Part shown: piece by piece, positions 32,470 to 42,219 of the stretch | Numbering within the stretch: position 1 is the first letter of the stretch | How the letters are laid out: every line of letters starts with the position of its first letter | DNA from: JBDHWG01 sp046328505 | GTDB lineage: Bacteria > Chloroflexota > Anaerolineae > Epilineales > JAHCIE01 | Assembly: GCA_046328505.1 (NCBI GenBank) | Contig: JAXLWL010000002.1 | Span: 2,108,001 to 2,172,000 of the forward strand | Direction: 5' to 3' | DNA: 64,000 bases | Notes under the pieces: model-generated | Seen by the model: the letters and a program-made list of their open reading frames with translations, nothing else | Database searches by the model: none | What the model was told of the DNA's origin: nothing | Program-made: the position numbers and the translations under genes

Positions 32470-33836
32470 GGCGCTGGCGTTTCCGAGGCGAAGGCCTCCA
32501 GGAAGCGTATCGATGCGTCGATACCCCCGTAGAACTGATCCAGGTCGAACTTCTCGTTCGGCCCGTGCAGCCCGTCATCCGGCAGGCCAAACCCCATGAG
32601 CAGGCTCGGCAAGTCCAGGATCGTCCGGAACATGAGGACGACCGGGATGCCACCGCCGATGCGGACAAACACAGGCTCGGCGCCGAACGTCTCGCGAAAA
32701 GCCTGCCGCGCCGACGCGAGGCCTGGAGCGTTCGGGTCGACGAGGATGCCCGGGCCGCCGGCGCGCGTCGTGACATTCACGCGCACCGTGTCTGGAGCGA
32801 GCGAGAGGATGTAGTCGCGCAAGAGCGCAGCAATCTCGACAGGGTCCTGGTCCGGCACCAGCCGCACCGCGACTCTGAATCGCGCCACCGATGGAACCGC
32901 GCCAGCGTCACCGCCCGCGACGAACTTCAGCACGTCGAGTGTCGGGCGCGCGCCCATGCGCTCGAGAACCGAGTAGCCTGCCTCACCCCACAGCCGCGGC
33001 GCGCCCGTCTCCGCGATGATTTGCTCGTCCGTGATGGGAATGCGCGCCATGGTCGCGCGCTCGGCCTCGCTCAACGGCCGGACTTTGTCGTAGAAGCCGG
33101 GGACTCTGACGCGGCCCTCATCGTCGTGCAGCGCCGCAATGATTTGCGCCGCGACGTGGATCGGGTTCTGCACGGTCCCGCCGTGCAACCCCGAGTGCAG
33201 GTCGTGGGATGGGCCGTACACTTCGACCTCGGCGCCGGCGCCGCCACGCAGCCCAATACCAATCGTCGGCACCCCGGCCGCCACCCACGGCGTATCAGAG
33301 ATGAGCACCGTGTCGGCGCGCAGCCTATCGGCCTGCTCGGTCAGGACGGGTCGCAGATTGCGGCTGCCGACTTCCTCCTCGCCTTCGACGAGAAAGCGCA
33401 CGTTCACTGGCAAGCGCCCTACTGTTTGGAGATAAGCCTCGACCGCCTTCACATGGAGATAGGTCTGGCCCTTGTCGTCGGCCGCGCCGCGCGCGTAGAG
33501 CTTGCCGTCCTGGGCGGTGGGCTCGAAGGGTGGCGTTGCCCACTCCTCGGGCTTGACGGGCTGGACGTCGTAGTGGCCGTAGACAAGCACCGTCGGCGCG
33601 CCGGGCGCGTGCAGCCAGTCGGCATAGACAACCGGATGCCCCGCCGTCGGCACGACTTCGACGTTTTCCAGGCCTATCGTCCGCATACGCGCGGCGAGCC
33701 AGTCGGCGGCCCGCTGCACATCCGGCGCGGCCTCCGGAACGGCGCTGAGGCTCGGGATGGCGAGCCACTCCGTAAGCTGTGCCAGCGCGGCGTCGCGGTC
33801 GTCGCGGGCGTAGGAGAGAGCATTTTGTTCGGACAT
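32466..33836 (-). CDS. M20-family metallopeptidase (dipeptidase)
   Basis: This 456-residue peptidase belongs to the zinc-dependent M20 family. YGHYDVQPV near 90-98 supplies the first metal His and Asp. RGAADDKGQ follows near 125 with the bridging Asp. The catalytic and metal Glu pair is in LVEGEEEVGS near 157-166. A lid (dimerisation) domain occupies roughly 190-340. The full-length family is about 450 residues, so the gene is complete. It most resembles the carboxypeptidase/CNDP-like dipeptidases rather than ArgE or DapE. It overlaps rdgB by four bases. A palindromic element lies between it and the upstream mutase gene. Confidence 0.9.
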   Translation of the reverse strand: MSEQNALSYARDDRDAALAQLTEWLAIPSLSAVPEAAPDVQRAADWLAARMRTIGLENVEVVPTAGHPVVYADWLHAPGAPTVLVYGHYDVQPVKPEEWATPPFEPTAQDGKLYARGAADDKGQTYLHVKAVEAYLQTVGRLPVNVRFLVEGEEEVGSRNLRPVLTEQADRLRADTVLISDTPWVAAGVPTIGIGLRGGAGAEVEVYGPSHDLHSGLHGGTVQNPIHVAAQIIAALHDDEGRVRVPGFYDKVRPLSEAERATMARIPITDEQIIAETGAPRLWGEAGYSVLERMGARPTLDVLKFVAGGDAGAVPSVARFRVAVRLVPDQDPVEIAALLRDYILSLAPDTVRVNVTTRAGGPGILVDPNAPGLASARQAFRETFGAEPVFVRIGGGIPVVLMFRTILDLPSLLMGFGLPDDGLHGPNEKFDLDQFYGGIDASIRFLEAFASETPAP

Positions 33837-33868
33837 GTGTTGTATACCTGGGTAGGGGTCGTAGCGGG

Positions 33869-33899
33869 CGTAGGGGCGGGTTTGAAATCCGCCCCTACG
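33869..33899. repeat. Palindromic REP-like element
   Basis: This 31-base palindrome, CGTAGGGGCGG then a short loop around TTTGAAA and CCGCCCCTACG, lies in the 71-base gap between the mutase gene and the peptidase gene. I recall near-identical GTAGGGGCGG palindromes dispersed between genes in several Chloroflexota and cyanobacterial genomes. Its left flank (GGTAGGGGTCGTAGCGGG) looks like a degenerate extra copy of one arm. It may act as a terminator or mRNA stabiliser as well as being a mobile palindrome. Confidence 0.65.
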
Positions 33900-33907
33900 C
33901 CACTAAT

Positions 33908-35589
<1,682 letters not shown>

Positions 35590-35593
<4 letters not shown>

Positions 35594-36549
35594 TGAAGCA
35601 CCTCCAACTGTGCTAGCTCTTCGGGTGTGAGCTTGATCTCGCTGGCGGCCAGGTTCTCGGCGAACTCTGCCACAGTGTTGCATCCGACGATAGCGAAGAC
35701 GTTGAGAGGCTGGTTCAGGACGTAGGCCAGGGCGACCTGGGGCGTCGTCAGACCACGCCGCGCCGCAAGCGCCTGGGCGCGCTCCAGGCGCTTGAAGTTA
35801 TCTTCGTAGCAATAAGCGTGCACGCAGACTCTGTCAAGCGGGTGCGTCATCGTGTCCAGGTTGTCGCGCGTGAAGCGGCCGGAGAAGAAGCCGCCCGCCA
35901 GGCTGGACCAGGCGAATAGCGGCGTTTGCGTCGCCTGATACCAGGCGCGTGCCTTGCGGCCGCGCTCGCCGCCGATACTGACGCAGCCCGCCCATGGCTC
36001 CTGGTACTGCTCGGCCAGGCTCAAGTTGGGGCTACTGACGGCAAATGGCGTCAAGTTATTGGCCTTGGCGTATTTGTTGGCCTCCATCAGCCGTTCGATG
36101 CTCCAGTTAGAGCCGCCGAACGCGCGAATCCGGCCCGCGCTCAAGTGCGCGTTCAGGACTTCGACGATGGGGCCGACGGGCACCGTCGGGTCATCGCGGT
36201 GCAGGAGATAGAGATCGATGCAGTCGGTGCGGAGACGGGCGAGGGAGTCGAACAGGTCAGCGGTGATGTCCCACGGCGTGACCCGGCGGCGGTCCTGGTT
36301 GTGGTGGGCGCCCTTCGTGACGATGACCACCTGGTCGCGAATGCCGCGATCCGCGATCCAGCGGCCCAAGACGCGCTCGCAGTCGCCGGCGCCGTACTGG
36401 TGCGCCGTGTCGAACGTATTGCAGCCCTGGGCGAAAATGCCGTCCAATAGCTCAAAGCTGCGCTCCAGCTCCCGCGAGCTAATCATCACCGTGCCTTGCG
36501 CGAGGCGGGACACGGGCTTGTCGATACCTGGCACGCTTCCGTAGCGCAT
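35590..36549 (-). CDS. Aldo/keto reductase
   Basis: This 319-residue NADPH-dependent oxidoreductase has the AKR TIM-barrel fold. The catalytic tetrad is visible: D47 and Y52 (FDTAHQYGAG), K79 (VIVTKGAH) and H117 (LLHRDDP). The C-terminal coenzyme-binding region is marked by a GCNT segment near 290. Substrate cannot be told from sequence; close relatives are annotated only as general AKRs. It is translationally coupled to the downstream mutase gene, which could mean a role in branched-chain or aldehyde metabolism, but this is inference. AGGAAA precedes the ATG. Confidence 0.9.
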
Positions 36550-36559
36550 GTGATGTTTC

Positions 36560-37399
36560 CTAGTCTCGGAATGGCACCGCTCGTTCGATCCAGTCGACGA
36601 TAAGGTCGCGCGTGCGGCTGTTCAGGAGGGGCATATCGTGGCCGGTGCGGGGGACGATGACAAGCTCTTTGGGAGGCTGAGCCAGGTCATGCAGAGCTTT
36701 TGCCTCGTCGGGGTGGACCAGCATGTCCCAGTCACCGTGGATGAATAGCGTCGGCTCCTCGATACGGCTGACCAGGGCCAGGGGTTGCTCGATATTCTTG
36801 TCGAGCTGCCCCAGGCGGGTGCCGCGCACAAACCGTGTGTAATGCGGGCCGATCGGGTGCGTGAATGCAATGTCGAGCGACGCCTGCGTCGTCAGGCGGC
36901 GGAAGTTGCCACTGTCGGCGAACGCGCCGATGGTGACGATGCCGTCCGCCCCGTCGTACAGCGCTCCATAGCGAATGACCGTCGCCCCGCCCATGCTGCT
37001 GCCTATGGCTACGATACGGCGGTACCCCTGCGCCCGCATATACTTGACGACCGCATCCACGTCGAGCACTTCCAGCCGCGTGAACGTGCACTCGCCCCCG
37101 CTTTCCCCGTGACCTCGGAAGTCGAATGCCGCCGCGTCAACGCGCTCGGCCAGCCCTTCGACGAAGCCGGGCACCGCCTTGAGATTCTTGCTGCTCATGA
37201 AACCGTGGCAGTAGATGCAAATCGTGTCATGGCCGCGCCGCAAATGCACGCCCTCAATGGTAACACCGTCTTCGGTTTCGACGCTGAACCTGTCATGGGG
37301 GACACGATAGGGGCGGGAGCCAAACTGCGCGCCCGTCCGCTGCGGCAAGCGCCTATTCAGCTCGGACAGCCAATCTGGGACGCGGGGCCTCTGGGGCAC
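36560..37399 (-). CDS. Alpha/beta hydrolase
   Basis: This 279-residue serine hydrolase shows YCHGFMSSKN (oxyanion region), FDFRGHGESGGE, the nucleophile elbow GSSMGG, the acid in HGDWDMLV and the histidine in RTGHDMP. The core resembles monoacylglycerol lipase or BAAT-like hydrolases. The GTG at 37399 is preferred because GGGAG lies six bases upstream and a TATACT promoter element lies about 30 bases upstream. An in-frame ATG at 37429 touches that element and has no ribosome binding site. Longer open sequence further upstream overlaps the regulator gene and is spurious. It ends 10 bases before the aldo/keto reductase, so it is probably the first gene of that operon. Confidence 0.82.
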   Translation of the reverse strand: MPQRPRVPDWLSELNRRLPQRTGAQFGSRPYRVPHDRFSVETEDGVTIEGVHLRRGHDTICIYCHGFMSSKNLKAVPGFVEGLAERVDAAAFDFRGHGESGGECTFTRLEVLDVDAVVKYMRAQGYRRIVAIGSSMGGATVIRYGALYDGADGIVTIGAFADSGNFRRLTTQASLDIAFTHPIGPHYTRFVRGTRLGQLDKNIEQPLALVSRIEEPTLFIHGDWDMLVHPDEAKALHDLAQPPKELVIVPRTGHDMPLLNSRTRDLIVDWIERAVPFRD

Positions 37400-37429
37400 G
37401 TTTCTCTCCCACAGTAGTCGGATGCGCAT

Positions 37430-37435
37430 AGTATA
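37430..37435 (-). promoter_or_regulatory. Possible -10 element for the hydrolase-AKR-mutase operon
   Basis: TATACT on the minus strand lies 30 bases before the GTG start of the hydrolase. This would place transcription start near 37423 and leave a leader just long enough for the GGGAG ribosome binding site. The -35 region is C-rich and poor, so an activator may be needed. The adjacent LuxR gene is a candidate, which is speculation. Confidence 0.35.
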
Positions 37436-37481
37436 GCACGGCTGGGGATGCGGGGGGGAATCGTGAACACATCCGAAACTG

Positions 37482-40286
37482 CTATCGCTGCGGGAGAAGG
37501 CCAAGCGCCTGCGCGCGCAGCACTGCCTCGCGACGAGTATGGACGCCAAGCTTGCTGTAGATGTTGGCGATATGCCTTTTCGCCGTCTGCGCGGTGATGA
37601 AGAGCTGGTCCCCGATTTCCTTGTTTGTGAGCCGTCGCTCCAACAGGCGCAGTACATCCATCTCTCGCTCGGTGAGAGGCCCGAACAAGTCGCCCTCTCG
37701 CACCAGCCGATCCAGCGCCACCCCGCGGACTTCGGCCGCGAAGGCCGCCAACACCTGCTGCAGATAGGCAGGGGCGGTACCGCGCTCCAGCACACGGCGC
37801 AGTAGCGGCGCGAGCGCCGGGCCAATGTCAACAAATGTGCGGACAAGCCCCATCGGCTCCGCCAGCGTCACGGCGCGTTCCAGCTTTGTCAGCGCCTCGA
37901 CATCGCGGCCGGCAGCGGCCAGGGCAAGGGCTTGCAGAGCCAGGATTCGCACCAATGGACGCAAAGCGCCGCTCTTTCCGGCAACCGCCTCCAGGTCGGC
38001 GAGCAGCTCAAGCGCCTGCTGCCGCTCGCTCGGTCTGCCGACTGAGACAAGAGCCTGGGCACGCACGATCGCCGGGACTTCGGCCAAAAACAGTGCGGAC
38101 GCGACAGAAGCGCCAGGCAAGCCCGTAGCGGCCCGCAGTGCCTCGTCCATATTTTGCCGGGCCAGCGCCAGCCGGACATCCAACGAGCGGCGCCCAATAG
38201 CGCTGTCGATGTTGAACTCAAGCCCAATCTGCGTGAGCCGCTGGGCCACGGCGTCTGCCTCGCGAAGCCGGCCCTGAGCCTGGTAGGCCAGGCCCAACTC
38301 GGATAGGCTGCCTCGAAGACACTCGTGGTGAGCGAGGTACGGCTGCTGGGCAACGATCTCGAGATGACCGACGGCCTGCTCAAGTTCGTTGCGCTCGTAG
38401 TGCAAACTCCCGCGAAAATGATGCGCCCACATTTGGCTTAAGAAAAGCTCCGATTCGCTGGCCAGGCTCAGGTACAGGTCCAGTGTTTGCTCCAGCACAA
38501 AGAGCGGTCCGGCCATCCGGTGGATATGAGCCAGCGCCATAAGGGGGCGCATCTTGAGAACAGCGGGCTCGGCGGGCGCATCGACGACATGTCGCAGAAC
38601 GGCCTCAGCCTCCGTTGGATGACCGCTGACATACAAGGCGAGCCCAACGACGAGGTAGGCCACACTTCGAGCGTACGAGTAGCTCTGCGGAAGGTCTGCC
38701 AGCGCCTGCTGCGCCAGTGCCAGACTTTCGGGAGCCTGAGCCATCTGCCAGAAGAGGACATAGGCCCGGATCACGTTTATTTCTGCCCACGCTTCTTTGC
38801 GCGCGGCTTCGGACAACGGCAGCGCCGAGTCCACCAGGATTGCTTCGGATGACTGAAGCAGGGGAAACATCGGCGGCAGCTTGTGTTGCACGCCAAGCAC
38901 CCAGGCCTGAGCCAAGGGCAACGACGGACGCTGGCGGAGAAGCTCCGCCGGCAACAAGGACAATGAGCGCTCCACTCCTCGCCAATCTTCGCGATTGAGC
39001 TGCGCGTGGACCTGAGATTCCACGATCTCCGCCGCGTGTCGAGTGTCCCCGGCCGAAAGAGCGTGGCGCAGGGCCTCCTCGGCGAAGCCATGCTCATCGT
39101 ACCACTCGCTCGCCCAGCGATGCAAGCACGCAGCGCGCTCAGCTTCCCATAGTCCCGCCATCTCGCGTCGCAATAACTCCCGAAACAGATGGTGATAGCG
39201 ATACCACTCGCCCGTCCGGTCCAGGGGCACGATGAACAGGTTTGTGTCGCGCAGCCACGCCCCGATCTGTTGCGCCGAAGGTTCATCCGTCGTATCGCCA
39301 GGCAGCCGGCGCATCAGCGCGGCGCACAGCGACACGTTCAGACGATCGAGCAGACAGGTGCGCAGCAGGAAATCTCTCACCATCGGCGACTGGCGGCTCA
39401 GCACTTCGTGAACCAGAAGCCGTAGTGCGCGATCGCCGTTGCTCAACGCCAGATCCCCAAGCTCTGGCGGCCGGTGCGACTCGCCGCCCGCGGCCAGCGC
39501 AGCCAGGCGGAGACCGACGATCCACCCCTCGGTCTGGTCGACCAGGGCCTCGATCGTCGCCTGCGGCAGCGCAGCCTCCGTGGCCGCCTCGAGGAACGTC
39601 TGCGCTTCCTCGAGCCTAAATCGAAGGTCATCGGCGCGGATTTCCAGGAGTTGCCCGCGGGCGGCCAGCCGCGCCAACGGCCACGGCGGGTCGGTCTGGC
39701 TAATCGCGACAAGGTGTAGAGACGTGGGCAGGCTCCGCAGAACGATGCCGAAGAGCTGACCAATCATCGGGTCGGTCAGGTAGTGAAGGTCGTCAATGAC
39801 GAGGAGAAAGGGCGTCGTGATGCTCTGAATTTCATTCAGGAGCGACGCCGCCAGAATCCCGACCGGCGGCGCTAGAACCGCATTGAGAAGGCGCCGCGTC
39901 TGGGGGCAGGCATCGGGGAACTGGGTCTGAATAGCCGCAATCAGGTAGTCGAGGAAGCGGCGCAGATCGTCGTCATATTCATCAACAGTGAGCCAGGCAC
40001 ACGGCACGCCAATCTCGGTAAGAGCCTGGGCGACGAGAGTAGACTTCCCATAGCCCGTCGGCGCCGAGACGAGGGTCACGCGCCAGTCCAGCGCGCGCCG
40101 GAGCGACTTGATCAGGCGCGGACGGGACACATTGTCGGGCGGCAGCGACGGACGCTGCAGCTTGGTCATCAGCAAGGAAGGAAGGGCGTCGGAGGGTGAT
40201 ACGGAAGCCCCCGGCGTCTCCTTTGCATCTGCATCCGCGCCATAGTCAATGCGGTATAGCGAATAGAGGTCACTCTTGCCCGACAA
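37482..40286 (-). CDS. LAL/MalT-type LuxR-family transcriptional regulator
   Basis: This 934-residue large ATP-binding regulator has its P-loop (APTGYGKST) at 75-83, followed by STAND-type NTPase motifs (LLVIDDLHYL near 163). About 450 residues of TPR-like helices follow. The C-terminal LuxR helix-turn-helix is unmistakable: LTEREMDVLRLLERRLTNKE, then IGDQLF, near residues 868-895. Such proteins bind an inducer through the TPR region and activate transcription. It lies 53 bases upstream of the hydrolase operon on the same strand, so that operon may be a target. The inducer cannot be deduced. Confidence 0.93.
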   Translation of the reverse strand: MSGKSDLYSLYRIDYGADADAKETPGASVSPSDALPSLLMTKLQRPSLPPDNVSRPRLIKSLRRALDWRVTLVSAPTGYGKSTLVAQALTEIGVPCAWLTVDEYDDDLRRFLDYLIAAIQTQFPDACPQTRRLLNAVLAPPVGILAASLLNEIQSITTPFLLVIDDLHYLTDPMIGQLFGIVLRSLPTSLHLVAISQTDPPWPLARLAARGQLLEIRADDLRFRLEEAQTFLEAATEAALPQATIEALVDQTEGWIVGLRLAALAAGGESHRPPELGDLALSNGDRALRLLVHEVLSRQSPMVRDFLLRTCLLDRLNVSLCAALMRRLPGDTTDEPSAQQIGAWLRDTNLFIVPLDRTGEWYRYHHLFRELLRREMAGLWEAERAACLHRWASEWYDEHGFAEEALRHALSAGDTRHAAEIVESQVHAQLNREDWRGVERSLSLLPAELLRQRPSLPLAQAWVLGVQHKLPPMFPLLQSSEAILVDSALPLSEAARKEAWAEINVIRAYVLFWQMAQAPESLALAQQALADLPQSYSYARSVAYLVVGLALYVSGHPTEAEAVLRHVVDAPAEPAVLKMRPLMALAHIHRMAGPLFVLEQTLDLYLSLASESELFLSQMWAHHFRGSLHYERNELEQAVGHLEIVAQQPYLAHHECLRGSLSELGLAYQAQGRLREADAVAQRLTQIGLEFNIDSAIGRRSLDVRLALARQNMDEALRAATGLPGASVASALFLAEVPAIVRAQALVSVGRPSERQQALELLADLEAVAGKSGALRPLVRILALQALALAAAGRDVEALTKLERAVTLAEPMGLVRTFVDIGPALAPLLRRVLERGTAPAYLQQVLAAFAAEVRGVALDRLVREGDLFGPLTEREMDVLRLLERRLTNKEIGDQLFITAQTAKRHIANIYSKLGVHTRREAVLRAQALGLLPQR

Positions 40287-40680
40287 GATTCACTCCCCTA
40301 ACCTGCGGGGCTACACGCCATTTTCTGGTTGGTCCGGTGCTCCCCACTTCCGCCGACTAATGGGCGTGCCGGCAACGAATGACAGCCTTCGCGAAACCGC
40401 CGCCGGCACGGTCGCGAAATCGTACCCAGTTGCTGCAGGTTCGTCAAACCTTCGCAGCAGCTTGATATGTGAACGCAGCGCTGACGACCCGGTCTGCCGG
40501 CGCTACGCTGTCACACCAAGATACATCTTTTCTGCCCCACTTCGGGTACTGTCGGATCCTGCAAAGTTGTAGTATAGTCGGCTGAGGGAGAACTCGCCTA
40601 ATCGCCAAGGCTACTGCGCCGCACGCTCAAGGATTTTCTACTCTCATCGTCCGTGAGATCCTATGAAAGGAGCTTCAAGG
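40287..40680. other. Divergent intergenic region
   Basis: These 394 bases separate the minus-strand LuxR gene from the plus-strand small gene at 40681 and should contain both promoters. TATAGT at 40574-40579 could serve the plus-strand gene, but its -35 is weak. The open frame that can be drawn across 40276-40572 overlaps the regulator start and has no ribosome binding site. Nothing else is recognised. Confidence 0.4.
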
Positions 40681-40959
40681 ATGGTCTATGATAGCTTCGA
40701 AATGTCCGTAGCGAATCCGCTCGTCTACCACATTTGTGTTGCCGGCACACCTGATCCGGACTTTTCAGACTATGTGCGCGGGATGAGCATTTCCACCGAA
40801 ATGGATCGCCTGAACCACACGGTGACCACCCTGGACGGAGAATGTCCTGATCATTCGGCGCTTGTCGGTATCCTGAGCACACTAGGTAACTTGCACTTGC
40901 CCATCATCTGGATGGAATGCTGGAGCGTTCCGACCACCATGCCGCCCGACTCGTGTTAA
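40681..40959 (+). CDS. Small conserved protein of unknown function
   Basis: This 92-residue soluble protein begins MVYDSFEM. It contains YHICVAGTPDPDFSDYVRGM and, near the end, DHSALVGILSTLGNLHLPII. This pattern resembles a widespread family of small bacterial proteins with a D(Q/H)xALxGxLxxLxxLxLPL signature, whose function I do not know. The start at 40681 is favoured because AAAGGAG lies eight bases upstream; an ATG at 40663 overlaps that site. It stands alone, convergent with the VIT-like gene only eight bases away. Confidence 0.65.
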   Translation: MVYDSFEMSVANPLVYHICVAGTPDPDFSDYVRGMSISTEMDRLNHTVTTLDGECPDHSALVGILSTLGNLHLPIIWMECWSVPTTMPPDSC

Positions 40960-40967
40960 GGGGCACG

Positions 40968-41627
40968 TCAGCCGCCCAGCGGAATCGAAATCAGCACCAT
41001 GACAATGCCCAGGCCCATCAGAGCCAACCCTGCCTTCAGGCGATTTGCGCCGGTGTACCTGGCCCAGTTCCAGCCGACGACGAAGAGCATTCCAATTGTC
41101 ACCATATTAGATACGCGCAGCGCAAAAAGAGCGTTCCACCAGAAGACGAAGAATGGCACGATGGGCGGCAGCGAGGCCAGCACAACAATGGCAAAGATGG
41201 CAACCGCGCCGAGCACGTCTTCGCGCGTCGCCCCCGGCCGCGCGGGAACGTTTTCGTCCGTTAACAAAGTGACAATGCCGGCGTAAAGCTGCTTGCGTTC
41301 GTCCTCGCTCGCCAGCGGCGCCAGGGTGTCGTCTAGCTCGTTCGCAATCGCCTGCATCGCCTTGACAGGGTCGGGAGACTGCCGATACCGAGTGACAAAG
41401 CGATACAGCCTCCCGCGCTCGAAGACACTGGTGAGAATGTACATCACGCCGTCAATCATTCCCCACGCAATGTTGCAGCCAAGCGCCGCAAGCATGAGCT
41501 GACGCGCATCCGCGTCGGCGTTGATGGCCTTCGTCGCCAGGGTAAACGTCAGGATAATCAGCAACGCATATATGATCTCGGCCAAGCGGTCGACCGGGGC
41601 GAGATGGTCAGAGATGAAGGCCCACAT
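40968..41627 (-). CDS. VIT1/CCC1-like membrane protein
   Basis: This 219-residue protein has about five hydrophobic segments: two near 18-60, then three in the last 85 residues (about 139-165, 170-190 and 198-217). The start (EIIYALLIILTF) and the segment LGCNIAWGMIDGVMYILT resemble the first helices of VIT1/CCC1 iron or manganese transporters. A cytoplasmic helical stretch lies between. The characteristic metal-binding glutamates of true VIT proteins are not all evident, so transport of iron is uncertain. The start is one base after the stop of the RDD gene, so the two are coupled. It is the last gene of the repeat-protein operon. Confidence 0.7.
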   Translation of the reverse strand: MWAFISDHLAPVDRLAEIIYALLIILTFTLATKAINADADARQLMLAALGCNIAWGMIDGVMYILTSVFERGRLYRFVTRYRQSPDPVKAMQAIANELDDTLAPLASEDERKQLYAGIVTLLTDENVPARPGATREDVLGAVAIFAIVVLASLPPIVPFFVFWWNALFALRVSNMVTIGMLFVVGWNWARYTGANRLKAGLALMGLGIVMVLISIPLGG

Positions 41628-41628
41628 G

Positions 41629-42210
41629 TCAGCGAGCGGCCTTGGCCTCCTTTTTGGCCTGGCGGTGCCGCAGCCAGCGCCGCACTTTGTTCATAGTGTT
41701 TTCGTTCAGCCGCGCCTGCCACGCGTAAACTACGCACGTATGGGCGATTTTGTCGTGCCAGCCCTCACGCTTGTCGTCGATAATGATCCATAGGAAGCCA
41801 ATCCCAAACGTCAGGAGACAAAGCAGAAAGCCCAGCCACCGAATGACTGCTCGGACGAAGCCCACGTCGCCGCCATCAGAGCGGACGATCTTGACCCCTA
41901 CGATGTAATCGCCGATAGTCTGGCCGCCAAGCGTCCAAAAGCCGACAAAGTACACAAGCGGCCCGAACGCGGCAAGCCCCACGAGAAACCAATGGGCGCC
42001 GTAACAAGTCAGCATCTTCAGCAGCACAAATGGGTTCGCTATGTTCGATGCCGGGCAATTGCTGACGTCAATGCCGACCATTGATAGGGCGCCCTGGGTG
42101 AACCAAGCTACCATAATGATGGTAAGGTAGAGAAGGACGAGGTCGATCACTACCCCAACCATGCGAGTTATGAACCCAGCGTACTGCCCCTGCATGTTCT
42201 GATCGTCCAC
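41629..42210 (-). CDS. RDD-family membrane protein
   Basis: This 193-residue protein with three to four membrane segments matches the RDD family. The first helix has the R..G..ID pattern (TRMVGVVIDLVLLY), and the conserved QTIGDYIVGVKIVRSDGG lies before a further helix pair. RDD proteins are poorly understood; some are sodium/proton antiporters or accessory membrane proteins. The start is a GTG with AGGAGG six bases upstream, nine bases after the stop of the repeat-protein gene. It thus sits between that gene and the VIT-like gene in one operon. Confidence 0.85.
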   Translation of the reverse strand: MDDQNMQGQYAGFITRMVGVVIDLVLLYLTIIMVAWFTQGALSMVGIDVSNCPASNIANPFVLLKMLTCYGAHWFLVGLAAFGPLVYFVGFWTLGGQTIGDYIVGVKIVRSDGGDVGFVRAVIRWLGFLLCLLTFGIGFLWIIIDDKREGWHDKIAHTCVVYAWQARLNENTMNKVRRWLRHRQAKKEAKAAR

Positions 42211-42219
42211 GTTCTCCTC

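Noticed and set aside
36560..37846. 428-codon version of the alpha/beta hydrolase
   Set aside because: The extra N-terminal 140 codons lie inside the LuxR-type regulator gene in another frame; the real start is at 37399 or 37429.
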